A DNA stretch of 64,000 bases from Microbacterium sp. YJN-G (lineage in GTDB: Bacteria; Actinomycetota; Actinomycetes; Actinomycetales; Microbacteriaceae). The position numbers and the translations under genes were made by a program. Of the stretch, positions 55,080-62,183 are shown one piece after another (positions within the stretch are counted from its first letter, which is position 1; the number at the start of each line of letters is the position of its first letter). The stretch lies in contig NZ_CP060402.1 of NCBI RefSeq assembly GCF_015040615.1, forward strand, positions 1,860,001 to 1,924,000. Reading direction: 5' to 3'. The notes under the pieces were generated by a model. It searched no databases. It was not told the origin of the DNA and worked only from the letters and a program-made list of their open reading frames with translations.

Positions 55080-55106
55080 CCGTGGCCCCGGCTGCCGGGG
55101 CCACGG
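55080..55106. other. Perfect 12-bp hairpin upstream of the J-domain gene
   Basis: CCGTGGCCCCGG, loop CTG, CCGGGGCCACGG, with no T run on either strand. It lies 30 bases before ATG 55137, where it could hold back translation or transcription of the J-domain gene. Confidence 0.6.
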
Positions 55107-55136
55107 CGAACCCACCACATCCAAGCCGTTCCCACC

Positions 55137-55517
55137 ATGACTATTCAGCAGCCCGACTTCTACACCATCTTGAAAGTGCCATCGACAGCGACGCACACAG
55201 AGATCAGCCGCGCGTACCGGGCACTGCTGCGCCGCCACCACCCGGACACTCGCAACGACCCCCAGTCGCCGCCCGATCGATCCGACCCGGTGCTGCAGCA
55301 CCTGTTCACCGCCTACGCAGTCCTCGGTGACCCGGTGCGCCGAGCCGACTACGACCAGCGGAGAACCCCACCCGCGGCCGGTCCCGCACGTCCAGCACCA
55401 CAGCCATCACCGGCCACCTCGTCCTCCTGCAGGAAGAGTCCCATCATCGCGGGGCCCGTTCGCTGGCGCCCGAGCCCGGACAGGACCGGATCAGGGCAAC
55501 GAACAGCGGCCGGATAG
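55137..55517 (+). CDS. Small J-domain protein
   Basis: A 126-residue protein with an N-terminal J domain: DFYTILKVPSTATHTEISRA, YRALLRRHHPDTRND (HPD motif intact), then LFTAYAVLGDPVRRADYDQR. The C-terminal 45 residues are Pro/Ser/Arg-rich, with IIAGPVRWRPSP, which also ends related small J proteins. It may recruit DnaK to Hsp20-held substrates. No ribosome-binding site precedes ATG 55137, and a strong hairpin lies just upstream, so expression may be low or conditional. Confidence 0.75.
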   Translation: MTIQQPDFYTILKVPSTATHTEISRAYRALLRRHHPDTRNDPQSPPDRSDPVLQHLFTAYAVLGDPVRRADYDQRRTPPAAGPARPAPQPSPATSSSCRKSPIIAGPVRWRPSPDRTGSGQRTAAG

Positions 55518-55541
55518 CGCCTTGACCGAACTCAGCATAAA

Positions 55542-56306
55542 TCAGCTACTGGCTTCAAGCTGCTGCACGCGCACTGCCCCGGACGTCAGCCGATCACGCC
55601 ATCGGTAGAGAAGTCCGCGACGCTTCACCTCCGGCCGAATATCGCGCGGTGCCCGGAGCGCCTGAAGAGCCTGAGCACCGGCCTTCTCGTGAATCGCGGC
55701 GACTGCGGCCTGGTGATCAGCTTGGGACTGAAGCTCCGCCTCGGTCCAGTCGCCTTCGGGATCGAGACCGAGGTGCTCGGCCCAGGCTCGACGCGCTCGC
55801 CGCTCCTCTAGCGCTGCCTGAAGATCCGTCCCGGTTCGCACCATCCCGGGATCTAGACCGATTGCTTCCGCGAATGCCATAACCTGCCGCCGCTCCTCCT
55901 CTGCTTCAGCTTCCCTAGCCCACACGTCAAAGTTGGCCTGTTCCTTCGCCTTCCTTGCGGCCTTCTGCTCAGCGGTAAGCGTCATGGCGTCGATCTGTTG
56001 TTGGCGACGCCACGCTCGCGCCTGGTCTTGGGCACCTGGCTGTACTCGTTCCTCAAGTGCTTCCGATTTCATCGCCCGCGCCAGGCGTAGGTCACCGCCG
56101 CATCGCTCCCGTTGTTCTGCCGCCGGTAGTGCCCACCACTCGGTCCACGCGAGCCCGCCGAGTGCGGCCTTCGCCTTCGCAGGCCACGCATCGATCAGCG
56201 CAACCTCGTCAAGTGCTCGCTGGGCAGAAGTGTCGGGCACGCGGCGCGCCACCTGAATTCGGTTGAGATTCGTCGACGATGTTGTTTCGTGCACTTGCGC
56301 GATCAT
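55542..56306 (-). CDS. Unknown coiled-coil protein of the integrative element
   Basis: A 254-residue protein I do not recognise. It is highly charged and alanine-rich and mainly helical: RAWRRQQQIDAMTLTAEQKA, ARKAKEQANFDVWAREAEAE, EERRQVMAFAEAIGLDPGM. There are tryptophan-containing segments (IDAWPAKAKAALGGLAWTEW) and a near-duplicated LGLDPE/IGLDPG turn. No signal or membrane segment. It is the last of three overlapping genes (excisionase, 61-residue protein, this), joined by GTGA and ATGA, so it belongs to the element. It might be a replication or packaging accessory or cargo; nothing decides this. Confidence 0.65.
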   Translation of the reverse strand: MIAQVHETTSSTNLNRIQVARRVPDTSAQRALDEVALIDAWPAKAKAALGGLAWTEWWALPAAEQRERCGGDLRLARAMKSEALEERVQPGAQDQARAWRRQQQIDAMTLTAEQKAARKAKEQANFDVWAREAEAEEERRQVMAFAEAIGLDPGMVRTGTDLQAALEERRARRAWAEHLGLDPEGDWTEAELQSQADHQAAVAAIHEKAGAQALQALRAPRDIRPEVKRRGLLYRWRDRLTSGAVRVQQLEASS

Positions 56307-56488
56307 GCGATTACGTCCTTTCGTTGTTGCGCGCTACGCAGCGCCTCCAGCAGCATGCCTTCTGGCACGAGCCGGATCTGTCGACGGCTGAGGTTGATAC
56401 CGGCCTCTGCGAGCGCCGCCTTGACCCGACGAGACCCGGATTGTCCGGCGCGAATGTCGGAGGTTGCGAGGCGCAGCAATGCGTTCAC
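56303..56488 (-). CDS. Small hypothetical protein (61 residues)
   Basis: A 61-residue basic protein, NALLRLATSDIRAGQSGSRR at the N-terminus, then VKAALAEAGINLSRRQIRLV. It looks helical and could bind DNA, but no family is recognised. GTG 56488 overlaps the excisionase stop (GTGA), and its stop overlaps the ATG of the next gene (ATGA), which supports it being real. Confidence 0.6.
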   Translation of the reverse strand: MNALLRLATSDIRAGQSGSRRVKAALAEAGINLSRRQIRLVPEGMLLEALRSAQQRKDVIA

Positions 56489-56679
56489 GCGGCCACCTCC
56501 GTACGCTCATCCAGCCACGCGAGCAGGTCGCGTTCGCGGATGCGGATCGCGCTACCAATTCGGACGACAGGGAGGCCGGCGTTGTAGATCGCGCGATAGG
56601 TGGACTGCACCGACATTCCGAGTTGGGCAGCGGCATCTTTGACGGTGAAGGTTCGAAGATCGGGCGAAGAGTCAGACAT
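56485..56679 (-). CDS. Excisionase-like helix-turn-helix protein
   Basis: A 64-residue MerR-like small DNA-binding protein of the excisionase/AlpA type: FTVKDAAAQLGMSVQSTYRA, then GLPVVRIGSAIRIRERDLLAWLD. Such proteins direct tyrosine integrases toward excision. ATG 56679 has GGAGG five bases upstream. In the original element it probably lay just downstream of the integrase; the IS256-type element now separates them. Confidence 0.8.
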   Translation of the reverse strand: MSDSSPDLRTFTVKDAAAQLGMSVQSTYRAIYNAGLPVVRIGSAIRIRERDLLAWLDERTEVAA

Positions 56680-56780
56680 GGAGTCCTCCAGACATGGTCG
56701 TACTTGTCTGCGGCTCCAGGGCGTTGAACGGTCCGGCCCCAGTCGTTCCCTGTGATGCTTCACTGCTTTACCCGAGTAGT

Positions 56781-58186
56781 GCCCCTTAAGGTGGTGTAGC
56801 CCGCGGTGGCCGGCTCGTCGCTCGCGACGTAAGCGCGGTCACCGTGTGATCCTTCGAGAAGTCTCTTACCTCCACTCGAAAGGCATCATCACGATGACCG
56901 CACTTCATATTGTCGACCCTGCGAGCGTGCTCGCTGAAGCCCTGACCGACGCGTCGCCGGATCTGATGCGCAGCCTGCTGCAAACTACGATCAATGCGCT
57001 GCTGTCCGCTGACGCGGACGCCGTCGTCGGCGCGGAGTGGGGTAAGCCCTCCCCGGACCGCGTCGCGCAGCGCAACGGCTACCGGCACCGCGACCTGGAC
57101 ACCCGCGTCGGCACCATCGACGTCGCGATCCCGAAGCTGCGGGCGGGCACCTACTTCCCGGAATGGCTTCTCGAGCGCCGCAAACGAGCAGAGACAGCAC
57201 TGATCACCGTGATCGCGGACTGCTACCTCGCCGGCGTCTCCACGAGGCGGATGGACAAGCTGGTGAAGACCCTCGGGATCCACTCGTTGTCGAAGCCGCA
57301 GGTCTCGCGGATGGCGGCCGAGCTCGACGAGCACGTCGACCAGTTCCGCCACCGGCCGCTCGGCGATGCGGGTCCGTTCACGTTCGTCGCGGCCGACGCT
57401 CTGACGATGAAGGTCCGCGAAGGAGGGCGCGTGATCAACGCGGTGGTGCTGGTCGCGACCGGCGTCAACGCCGACGGACGCCGCGAAGTCCTCGGGCTTC
57501 GGGTCGCGACCTCAGAGACCACAGCGGCTTGGAACTCGTTCTTCGCCGACCTCGTCGCCCGCGGTCTGAGCGGCGTGCGGCTGGTCACCAGCGACGCCCA
57601 CGCCGGGCTGGTGGAAGCCATCGCCGCGAACCTGCCGGGCGCGGTCTGGCAGAGATGTCGTACCCATTACGCGGCGAATCTGATGTCCGTGACGCCGAAG
57701 GCCATGTGGCCGGCTGTGAAAGCGATGCTGCACTCCGTCTACGACCAACCCGACGCCGACAGCGTTCACGCACAGTTCGACCGGCTCCTAGACTACGTCG
57801 ACGACAAGCTCCCCGACGCGCACGAGCACCTCGATGCTGCCCGGGCGGACATCCTCGCCTTCACCGGGTTCCCCGAAGGGCTCTGGCAGCAGATCTGGTC
57901 CAACAACCCCAACGAGAGACTCAACCGCGAGATCCGCCGCCGCACCGACAGCGTCGGCATCTTCCCCAACCGCGACGCGATTATCCGCCTCGTCGGCGCC
58001 GTCCTCGCCGAGCAGACAGACGAATGGGCCGAAGGGCGCCGCTACCTCGGCCTCGACATCCTCGCCAAGTCCCGCCTCACCCTCGTCACCGACACCGGAC
58101 CCGAGGAGGTGAGCGACAACATCCTCGAACTCAGCGCCTGACCCAGCATCGAAGGATCACGAAACGGCTACACCACTACCGGGGAC
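56781..58186 (+). mobile_element. IS256-family insertion sequence
   Basis: About 1.4 kb with one transposase. The ends share an inverted GTGGTGTAGCC (56791-56801, and its complement at 58166-58176), and further out CCCC blocks also match, giving imperfect terminal repeats of about 21 bases. No clear target duplication is visible in the flanking eight bases, so the exact ends are uncertain by a few bases. It sits between the integrase and excisionase genes. Confidence 0.8.
56894..58141 (+). CDS. IS256-family (mutator-type) transposase
   Basis: A 415-residue DDE transposase, full length for the family. N-terminal: DAVVGAEWGKPSPDRVAQRN and GYRHRDLDTRVGTIDVAIPKLR. Catalytic residues: the first aspartate in VAADALTMKVRE, the second in VTSDAHAGLVEAI, and the glutamate in NNPNERLNREIRRRTDSVGIFPN. 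The RCRTHYAANL motif is conserved. No frameshift or stop, so it is potentially active. ATG 56894 is preferred; an open frame begins 48 bases earlier without homology. Confidence 0.93.
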   Translation: MTALHIVDPASVLAEALTDASPDLMRSLLQTTINALLSADADAVVGAEWGKPSPDRVAQRNGYRHRDLDTRVGTIDVAIPKLRAGTYFPEWLLERRKRAETALITVIADCYLAGVSTRRMDKLVKTLGIHSLSKPQVSRMAAELDEHVDQFRHRPLGDAGPFTFVAADALTMKVREGGRVINAVVLVATGVNADGRREVLGLRVATSETTAAWNSFFADLVARGLSGVRLVTSDAHAGLVEAIAANLPGAVWQRCRTHYAANLMSVTPKAMWPAVKAMLHSVYDQPDADSVHAQFDRLLDYVDDKLPDAHEHLDAARADILAFTGFPEGLWQQIWSNNPNERLNREIRRRTDSVGIFPNRDAIIRLVGAVLAEQTDEWAEGRRYLGLDILAKSRLTLVTDTGPEEVSDNILELSA

Positions 58187-58292
58187 TTGACCTTTACCCG
58201 GCGGGCAAAGCGCCTACACGTCGTGGTGGTTCGCTACTTCTTCCCCATCAACGACGTCCGGCAGGCCTCAGGGGTGCATTACTACGCTAGGT

Positions 58293-58304
58293 GTGATTAC
58301 GCAG
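58293..58304. repeat. 12-bp direct repeat, left copy
   Basis: GTGATTACGCAG lies just beyond the 3' end of the integrase gene. GTGATTACTCAG at 60121-60132, directly abutting the tRNA-Ala 3' end, differs by one base. They may be integrase binding (arm or att) sites. Confidence 0.45.
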
Positions 58305-58308
58305 CTTG

Positions 58309-59610
58309 TCACTGAGCCTCGGCATCCACTCCGAACGCCACGCTCAGGCGGTCAGCGATCTTCCTGTCAGTCTCATCGTAGGAATGCGCGTAGATCGCCG
58401 CAGCGCGCATCGTCGTGTGGCCGAGTCGCTTCTGCACGTCAGGCACCGATGCACCGACCGAGTAAGCCAGCGACGCGCCTGTATGCCGCAGATCGTGCCA
58501 ACGCAGCGCAGGAAGCCCTACCTGCTCGCGCGCTCGCCGGAACATGTCGCCGAGCCAATGCCGCGTCAGGATCGCGCCTGAAGCCGTACCGAACATGAGT
58601 TCTTCAGCACCCTGATCGACGTACTGATCGAGGTGCTTCTTCAGCACGTCGATGACGAACCCCGGCAGCGCCACTGTCCTACGGGAGCCCGCCGTCTTGG
58701 TTGGGCCGAACACGGGAGTCTTGCCATCGACTTCGACGACAGCCCGCTCCACTCGCACAGTGCCGTTCTCGAGATCGATGTGCCGACGTGCCAGCGCTCG
58801 CAGCTCGCCTGACCGCAGACCTGACCATGCAGCCAGCGTCACGGCAGCCGCATAACGGTCAGGCATGGCCTCCGCGAGTGCCCGCACTTGTTCGGCTGTC
58901 GCGGGCTTCCGGTCTATCACCGGCGAAGCGCTCGCGTTGCGCAATCGGCAGGGATTCTTGGCGATGATGTCATCGCGTTCAGCCGTCGCCAGGATCGTCT
59001 TCAGCGCCCGATATGAGGCCGCTACGGCTGCTGAGCCGTCGCCGCGATCTGAGCGCGCCTGAGAGCCTGGGAGCGGCGATCCTGCCGCCTCCCATGCGTC
59101 ACGCACCGACCGAGGAATACGCCCAGTGACGGCAACCTGGATGCCGTTGGCGAGTGCCCATCCTCGAACAGGGTTCTCCTTCGGCGGCTCCGGCTCTGCG
59201 TGCCGCTCAGCCGCCTCTCTGAGGCATTCTGCGCGCCAGGCATTTACCTTCACCGGGGTGAGCGCCGAAAGTGCGAGCGCACCGAGCTTGGGGATGATGT
59301 ACCGATCGAGCGCACCACGGTAGAACTCGACGGTTCTCGGCGCCAGGTCGGTCCTGGACCTGAGCCAGTCTTCGGCGTATCCGCCGACTGTCTCCGCGCC
59401 GAGACGAGGGTCGATCCAGACCCCGCCGCGTAGTGAGTTCTCTTGGTCTGCGAGCCATGCCCGTGCCGCCGGTCTGGAGTCGAACGTCTGCGGCGCCCGG
59501 AAGGTCTTCCCCTTGAGGCGATAGAAAGCTCTGAAGCGCTCGCCGCGTACCTCGACCGTGCCGAACTCGGCGGGATTCCGCCGAGTAAGCCCGGTCTTCC
59601 GCCTGGTCAC
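58309..59610 (-). CDS. int: Tyrosine integrase with an Lsr2-like insertion
   Basis: A 433-residue site-specific recombinase. An N-terminal arm-binding region is followed by the core-binding domain (TVEFYRGALDRYIIPKLGAL) and then the catalytic domain with R266 (SGLRSGEL), K305, H372-x-x-R375 (WHDLRH), H398 (LGHTT) and nucleophile Y407 (AAIYAHS): the full set. Residues about 146-178 (NPVRGWALANGIQVAVTGRI, then PRSVRDAWEAA) read like the DNA-binding fold of Lsr2, inserted inside the core-binding domain before AVAASYRALKTIL. GTG 59610 overlaps the upstream gene as GTGA. It probably targets the adjacent tRNA-Ala. Confidence 0.92.
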   Translation of the reverse strand: MTRRKTGLTRRNPAEFGTVEVRGERFRAFYRLKGKTFRAPQTFDSRPAARAWLADQENSLRGGVWIDPRLGAETVGGYAEDWLRSRTDLAPRTVEFYRGALDRYIIPKLGALALSALTPVKVNAWRAECLREAAERHAEPEPPKENPVRGWALANGIQVAVTGRIPRSVRDAWEAAGSPLPGSQARSDRGDGSAAVAASYRALKTILATAERDDIIAKNPCRLRNASASPVIDRKPATAEQVRALAEAMPDRYAAAVTLAAWSGLRSGELRALARRHIDLENGTVRVERAVVEVDGKTPVFGPTKTAGSRRTVALPGFVIDVLKKHLDQYVDQGAEELMFGTASGAILTRHWLGDMFRRAREQVGLPALRWHDLRHTGASLAYSVGASVPDVQKRLGHTTMRAAAIYAHSYDETDRKIADRLSVAFGVDAEAQ

Positions 59611-60017
59611 GCCGAGACCCCGAGGCCAGCGCGAGCGGCTGCGCGCAGGAAGTCGTCGGCGTCGACAGTGAACCAGGTGCTCGACATGACGACGCTGAGC
59701 TGCTCGCCATGCCTGTCGATGTGCATGACGCGCCCGCCATCGAACTCCGGAACGCGAACCACTTCCTCGCCAGCCGCGATCTGCCGGAGCGCTGCGAGGA
59801 AGTCGCCTACCTCGAACGCGTAGCAGGTGCCCTGCTTGCCGCTGTCGACGCAGACAAGGCCCGGCACCACCTGAATCTCGACGCGACGAACAGTGCCGCT
59901 CACGGTCACCCGCGCGGCTGACATCCGCTCCGGGCGGATCGACTCGACCTCGAGCATCGTTGACAGATCGGCCAGCAGGGCGTCGACCGCTTCAGGGGTG
60001 ATGTCATCGTTGAACAT
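59607..60017 (-). CDS. Hypothetical protein coupled to the integrase
   Basis: A 136-residue acidic protein, TPEAVDALLADLSTMLEVES near the start, then a beta-rich middle (VEIQVVPGLVCVDSGKQGTC) and VPEFDGGRVMHIDRHGEQLS. It ends with TWFTVDADDFLRAAARAGLG. No family recognised. Its stop overlaps the integrase GTG, so it is translated with it; a role in setting integrase level or a partner function is possible (inference). It is the gene nearest the tRNA attachment region. Confidence 0.6.
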   Translation of the reverse strand: MFNDDITPEAVDALLADLSTMLEVESIRPERMSAARVTVSGTVRRVEIQVVPGLVCVDSGKQGTCYAFEVGDFLAALRQIAAGEEVVRVPEFDGGRVMHIDRHGEQLSVVMSSTWFTVDADDFLRAAARAGLGVSA

Positions 60018-60120
60018 GAGAAAGACCTCCGCGAATCCGCGAGTCCCAAGGGTGGGACTCGGTATGGTTCCGCTGGAGGTCTCAACTCATCCAGTCGTGC
60101 GAGAAATCAGCCCTCAACAG

Positions 60121-60132
60121 GTGATTACTCAG
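60121..60132. repeat. 12-bp direct repeat, right copy
   Basis: GTGATTACTCAG ends at the base next to the tRNA-Ala 3' end (60133). See the copy at 58293-58304. Confidence 0.45.
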
Positions 60133-60205
60133 TGGACCTGAGGGGACTCGAACCCCTGACCCCCTGCATGCCATGCAGGTGCGCTACCAGCTGCGCCACA
60201 GGCCC
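60133..60205 (-). tRNA. tRNA-Ala (GGC)
   Basis: A 73-base cloverleaf on the minus strand: acceptor GGGCCTG with CAGGTCC plus discriminator A, D arm with GCGCAGCTGGTAGCGC, anticodon stem CCTGC/GCAGG with loop ATGGCAT (anticodon GGC), T arm CAGGGGTTCGAGTCCCCT. CCA is not encoded. The 3' end faces the integrase, the usual geometry for a tRNA attachment site. Confidence 0.95.
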
Positions 60206-60413
60206 ATCTGCTCCAGGGCTTGCCCCGGCAACCTGTTCAGCATACTACGGAGATCGAACCGATCGCCAATCGCGCCGCCGGGCCGGGTGTGTCGCGGCTG
60301 CGCACAGCATCCGGCCCCTCCGCTAGCGACGTTCGGCACGCCCGTCAACCCGCTCCGCACCACCCCTCGCACGGGATAGCGTCAGCGGCAATCCGATCCG
60401 AGAGGAGCTGGCC

Positions 60414-60731
60414 ATGAGCAATCCGACCCCCAACTACATCCCCGAAGACCCGGATGCGACCGACGAGGAGGCGCTCGTCACCCGCGAGGTCGACGGCGAG
60501 ACCGTGCTCGACCCTGACGCCGACCCGGCGCTGGTCAACAGCGCGGAGGCCGACCGGCTGGCAGCCGGCGTCGATGACGACGTCGACGTCGAGAACGTGC
60601 CCGCCGGTGGCGTGGGCGCCGACAGCGGAGCGGCAGACACCGTGCAGGTGGATCCGGACAGCGAGGCGGAGGTGCCAGGCGTTTCGGACGACAACGACAT
60701 CCCGGGCGTCGGAACGCGACGTCCGGACTGA
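60414..60731 (+). CDS. Acidic low-complexity hypothetical protein
   Basis: A 105-residue, strongly acidic protein dominated by Asp, Glu, Val, Ala and Gly, for example NYIPEDPDATDEEALVTREV and the VDDDVDVENVP stretch; no hydrophobic core, signal or membrane segment, so probably disordered. GAGGAG lies six bases before ATG 60414. Function unknown. Similar short acidic proteins are annotated in Microbacteriaceae (from memory). A TAGCGT box about 40 bases upstream may be the promoter. Confidence 0.65.
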   Translation: MSNPTPNYIPEDPDATDEEALVTREVDGETVLDPDADPALVNSAEADRLAAGVDDDVDVENVPAGGVGADSGAADTVQVDPDSEAEVPGVSDDNDIPGVGTRRPD

Positions 60732-60735
60732 GGGA

Positions 60736-61113
60736 CTACTCCCCCGCAGCTGCCTCGGTGAGCTCGATCGGGATCACCGGGCAGTCCTTCCAGAGGCGCT
60801 CGAGCCCGTAGTAGACGCGCTCTTCGGTGTGGAAGACGTGCACGATGAGGTCGCCGAAGTCCAGCAGCACCCAGCGGGCCTCGGCGCGGCCCTCACGGCG
60901 CACGCGCTTGTGTCCGGCTTCGTAGAGCTTGTCCTCGATCTCGTCGGCGATCGCGGCGACGTTGCGCTCGCTGTTACCGGTGACGAGCAGGAAGATGTCG
61001 ACCAGCGGCAACGGCTCGGAGACGTTGAGCGCGACGAGGTCCTCGCCGCCCTTCGACGATGCCGCGTCGGCGGCGACCTGAAGCATCTGGACAGCGTTCT
61101 CAGGGGACTGCAT
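60736..61113 (-). CDS. rsfS: Ribosome silencing factor RsfS
   Basis: Binds L14 of the large subunit and blocks subunit joining under starvation. The 125-residue protein has the RsfS/Iojap core: DIFLLVTGNSERNVAAIADEIE, then EGRAEARWVLLDFGDLIVHVF and ERVYYGLERLWKDC. ATG 61113 overlaps the upstream stop as TGATG. It is the terminal gene of the nadD cluster, as in most Gram-positives. Confidence 0.95.
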   Translation of the reverse strand: MQSPENAVQMLQVAADAASSKGGEDLVALNVSEPLPLVDIFLLVTGNSERNVAAIADEIEDKLYEAGHKRVRREGRAEARWVLLDFGDLIVHVFHTEERVYYGLERLWKDCPVIPIELTEAAAGE

Positions 61114-62183
61114 CAACCAAGGACTCCTGTGGTGAAGGCGATGATCAGGGCGGCTGCCAGCGCGAGCGCGAGACCGCCGGCGACGATCGCCAGAGTGAGC
61201 ATGAGCTTGTTGCCGGTGTCGGGTGCGGGAGGACGGATGACCTCACCTGCCGGCTTGGACGTGCTGACCGCGGAACTCGCCGCGATCGGGGTCGGCGACG
61301 AGGCGGGCGCGAGCTCGCCGTCCAGCAGCACGGCGTCGACATCCTTGCCGTCTGCGGCACCGCGCGCGTGCCCCTGCGAGCCGAGGCCCGCGGGCAGCGT
61401 GTAAGTACCCGTGATGAGCAGCTCGCCGGTGGAGGCGATCGGCCCCGACAGCGACGCCGCTCCGACGGGAGGGGTGAAGATCAGTGCGGTGGATGCTCCG
61501 TGCTGCGAGCCCGAGGTGCCCTCGAGCAGGTCGTCGAAGAGTCCTCCGGCTGCCGCCTTCTCATCGGACTTGACGCCGATGCCGAACGCCGCGCCGACCA
61601 TCGGCCGCTCCTGGGGCGCCGGCTTCTCGGGCGAATGCGGGACCGGCTTCTCGGAGGTATTCTCGGGCGCCTTCTCAACCGGAGCGCCGGGACGGCGCTC
61701 TTCGGCTCCCGGCGCCGCGAAGCGCGGCACATCGGCGGATGTCTGCTTCGAGGAGAACGAGGGCAGGCCCGATACCAGACCACCTGCGGCGGGCGCCGGT
61801 GCGGGTGCTGTTTCCGGCTTCGACTCGGCCGGCGGCTTGGATTCAGCAACCGGCTTCGACTCAGCAACCGGCTTGGATTCAGCAACCGGCTTCGGCTCTT
61901 CCGCCTTCGGCTCATCCTCGTCGGCGTGGCCATCCTGCTCGGCGCGGAGGTGCTCGAGGGCACGCATCTGCCGGCGCGTGAGCGGAGCATCCGACTCACT
62001 GACCTCGATGCTCGGCGCGGGCGCCACCTCTACGGGCTCCGCCGCGCGCGGCAGCACCGGCGCGGGCTGGGCGGCAGCGGCCGCCTGCTCGTCGGTGATG
62101 ACGGGCGTCGAACCGGTCAGGCGGATCTCACGCAGCTGCTTGCGTGTGAGCTTCGCCTCCCCGTCGTGCTCCGGTGTGCTCAT
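61113..62183 (-). CDS. Repeat-rich protein with a C-terminal membrane anchor
   Basis: A 356-residue protein between nadD and rsfS. The N-terminus carries two similar basic helices ([13 protein letters not shown] and [14 protein letters not shown]). A Pro/Ala/Glu/Lys linker with an 18-base tandem repeat, translated KPVAES about four times (around 99-123), follows. After a Ser/Thr/Gly-rich domain of about 150 residues there is one C-terminal helix ([20 protein letters not shown]), so it is a tail-anchored protein with a cytoplasmic body (topology inferred). Function unknown; a hypothetical protein at this position is usual in Microbacteriaceae. Confidence 0.75.
   Translation of the reverse strand: MSTPEHDGEAKLTRKQLREIRLTGSTPVITDEQAAAAAQPAPVLPRAAEPVEVAPAPSIEVSESDAPLTRRQMRALEHLRAEQDGHADEDEPKAEEPKPVAESKPVAESKPVAESKPPAESKPETAPAPAPAAGGLVSGLPSFSSKQTSADVPRFAAPGAEERRPGAPVEKAPENTSEKPVPHSPEKPAPQERPMVGAAFGIGVKSDEKAAAGGLFDDLLEGTSGSQHGASTALIFTPPVGAASLSGPIASTGELLITGTYTLPAGLGSQGHARGAADGKDVDAVLLDGELAPASSPTPIAASSAVSTSKPAGEVIRPPAPDTGNKLMLTLAIVAGGLALALAAALIIAFTTGVLG

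Noticed and set aside
55080..55106. Rho-independent terminator
   Set aside because: The stem is perfect but neither strand has a T run and it lies just upstream of a gene, so I list it as a hairpin only.
52986..56306. A second copy of the tRNA-Ala 3' end marking the left boundary of the island
   Set aside because: I scanned for pieces of the T-arm and acceptor 3' sequence and saw no convincing match; the left attachment site may be lost or too short to recognise.
56773..58194. Target-site duplication around the IS256-family element
   Set aside because: The eight bases on the two sides (CGAGTAGT and TTGACCTT) do not match, so no duplication is claimed.
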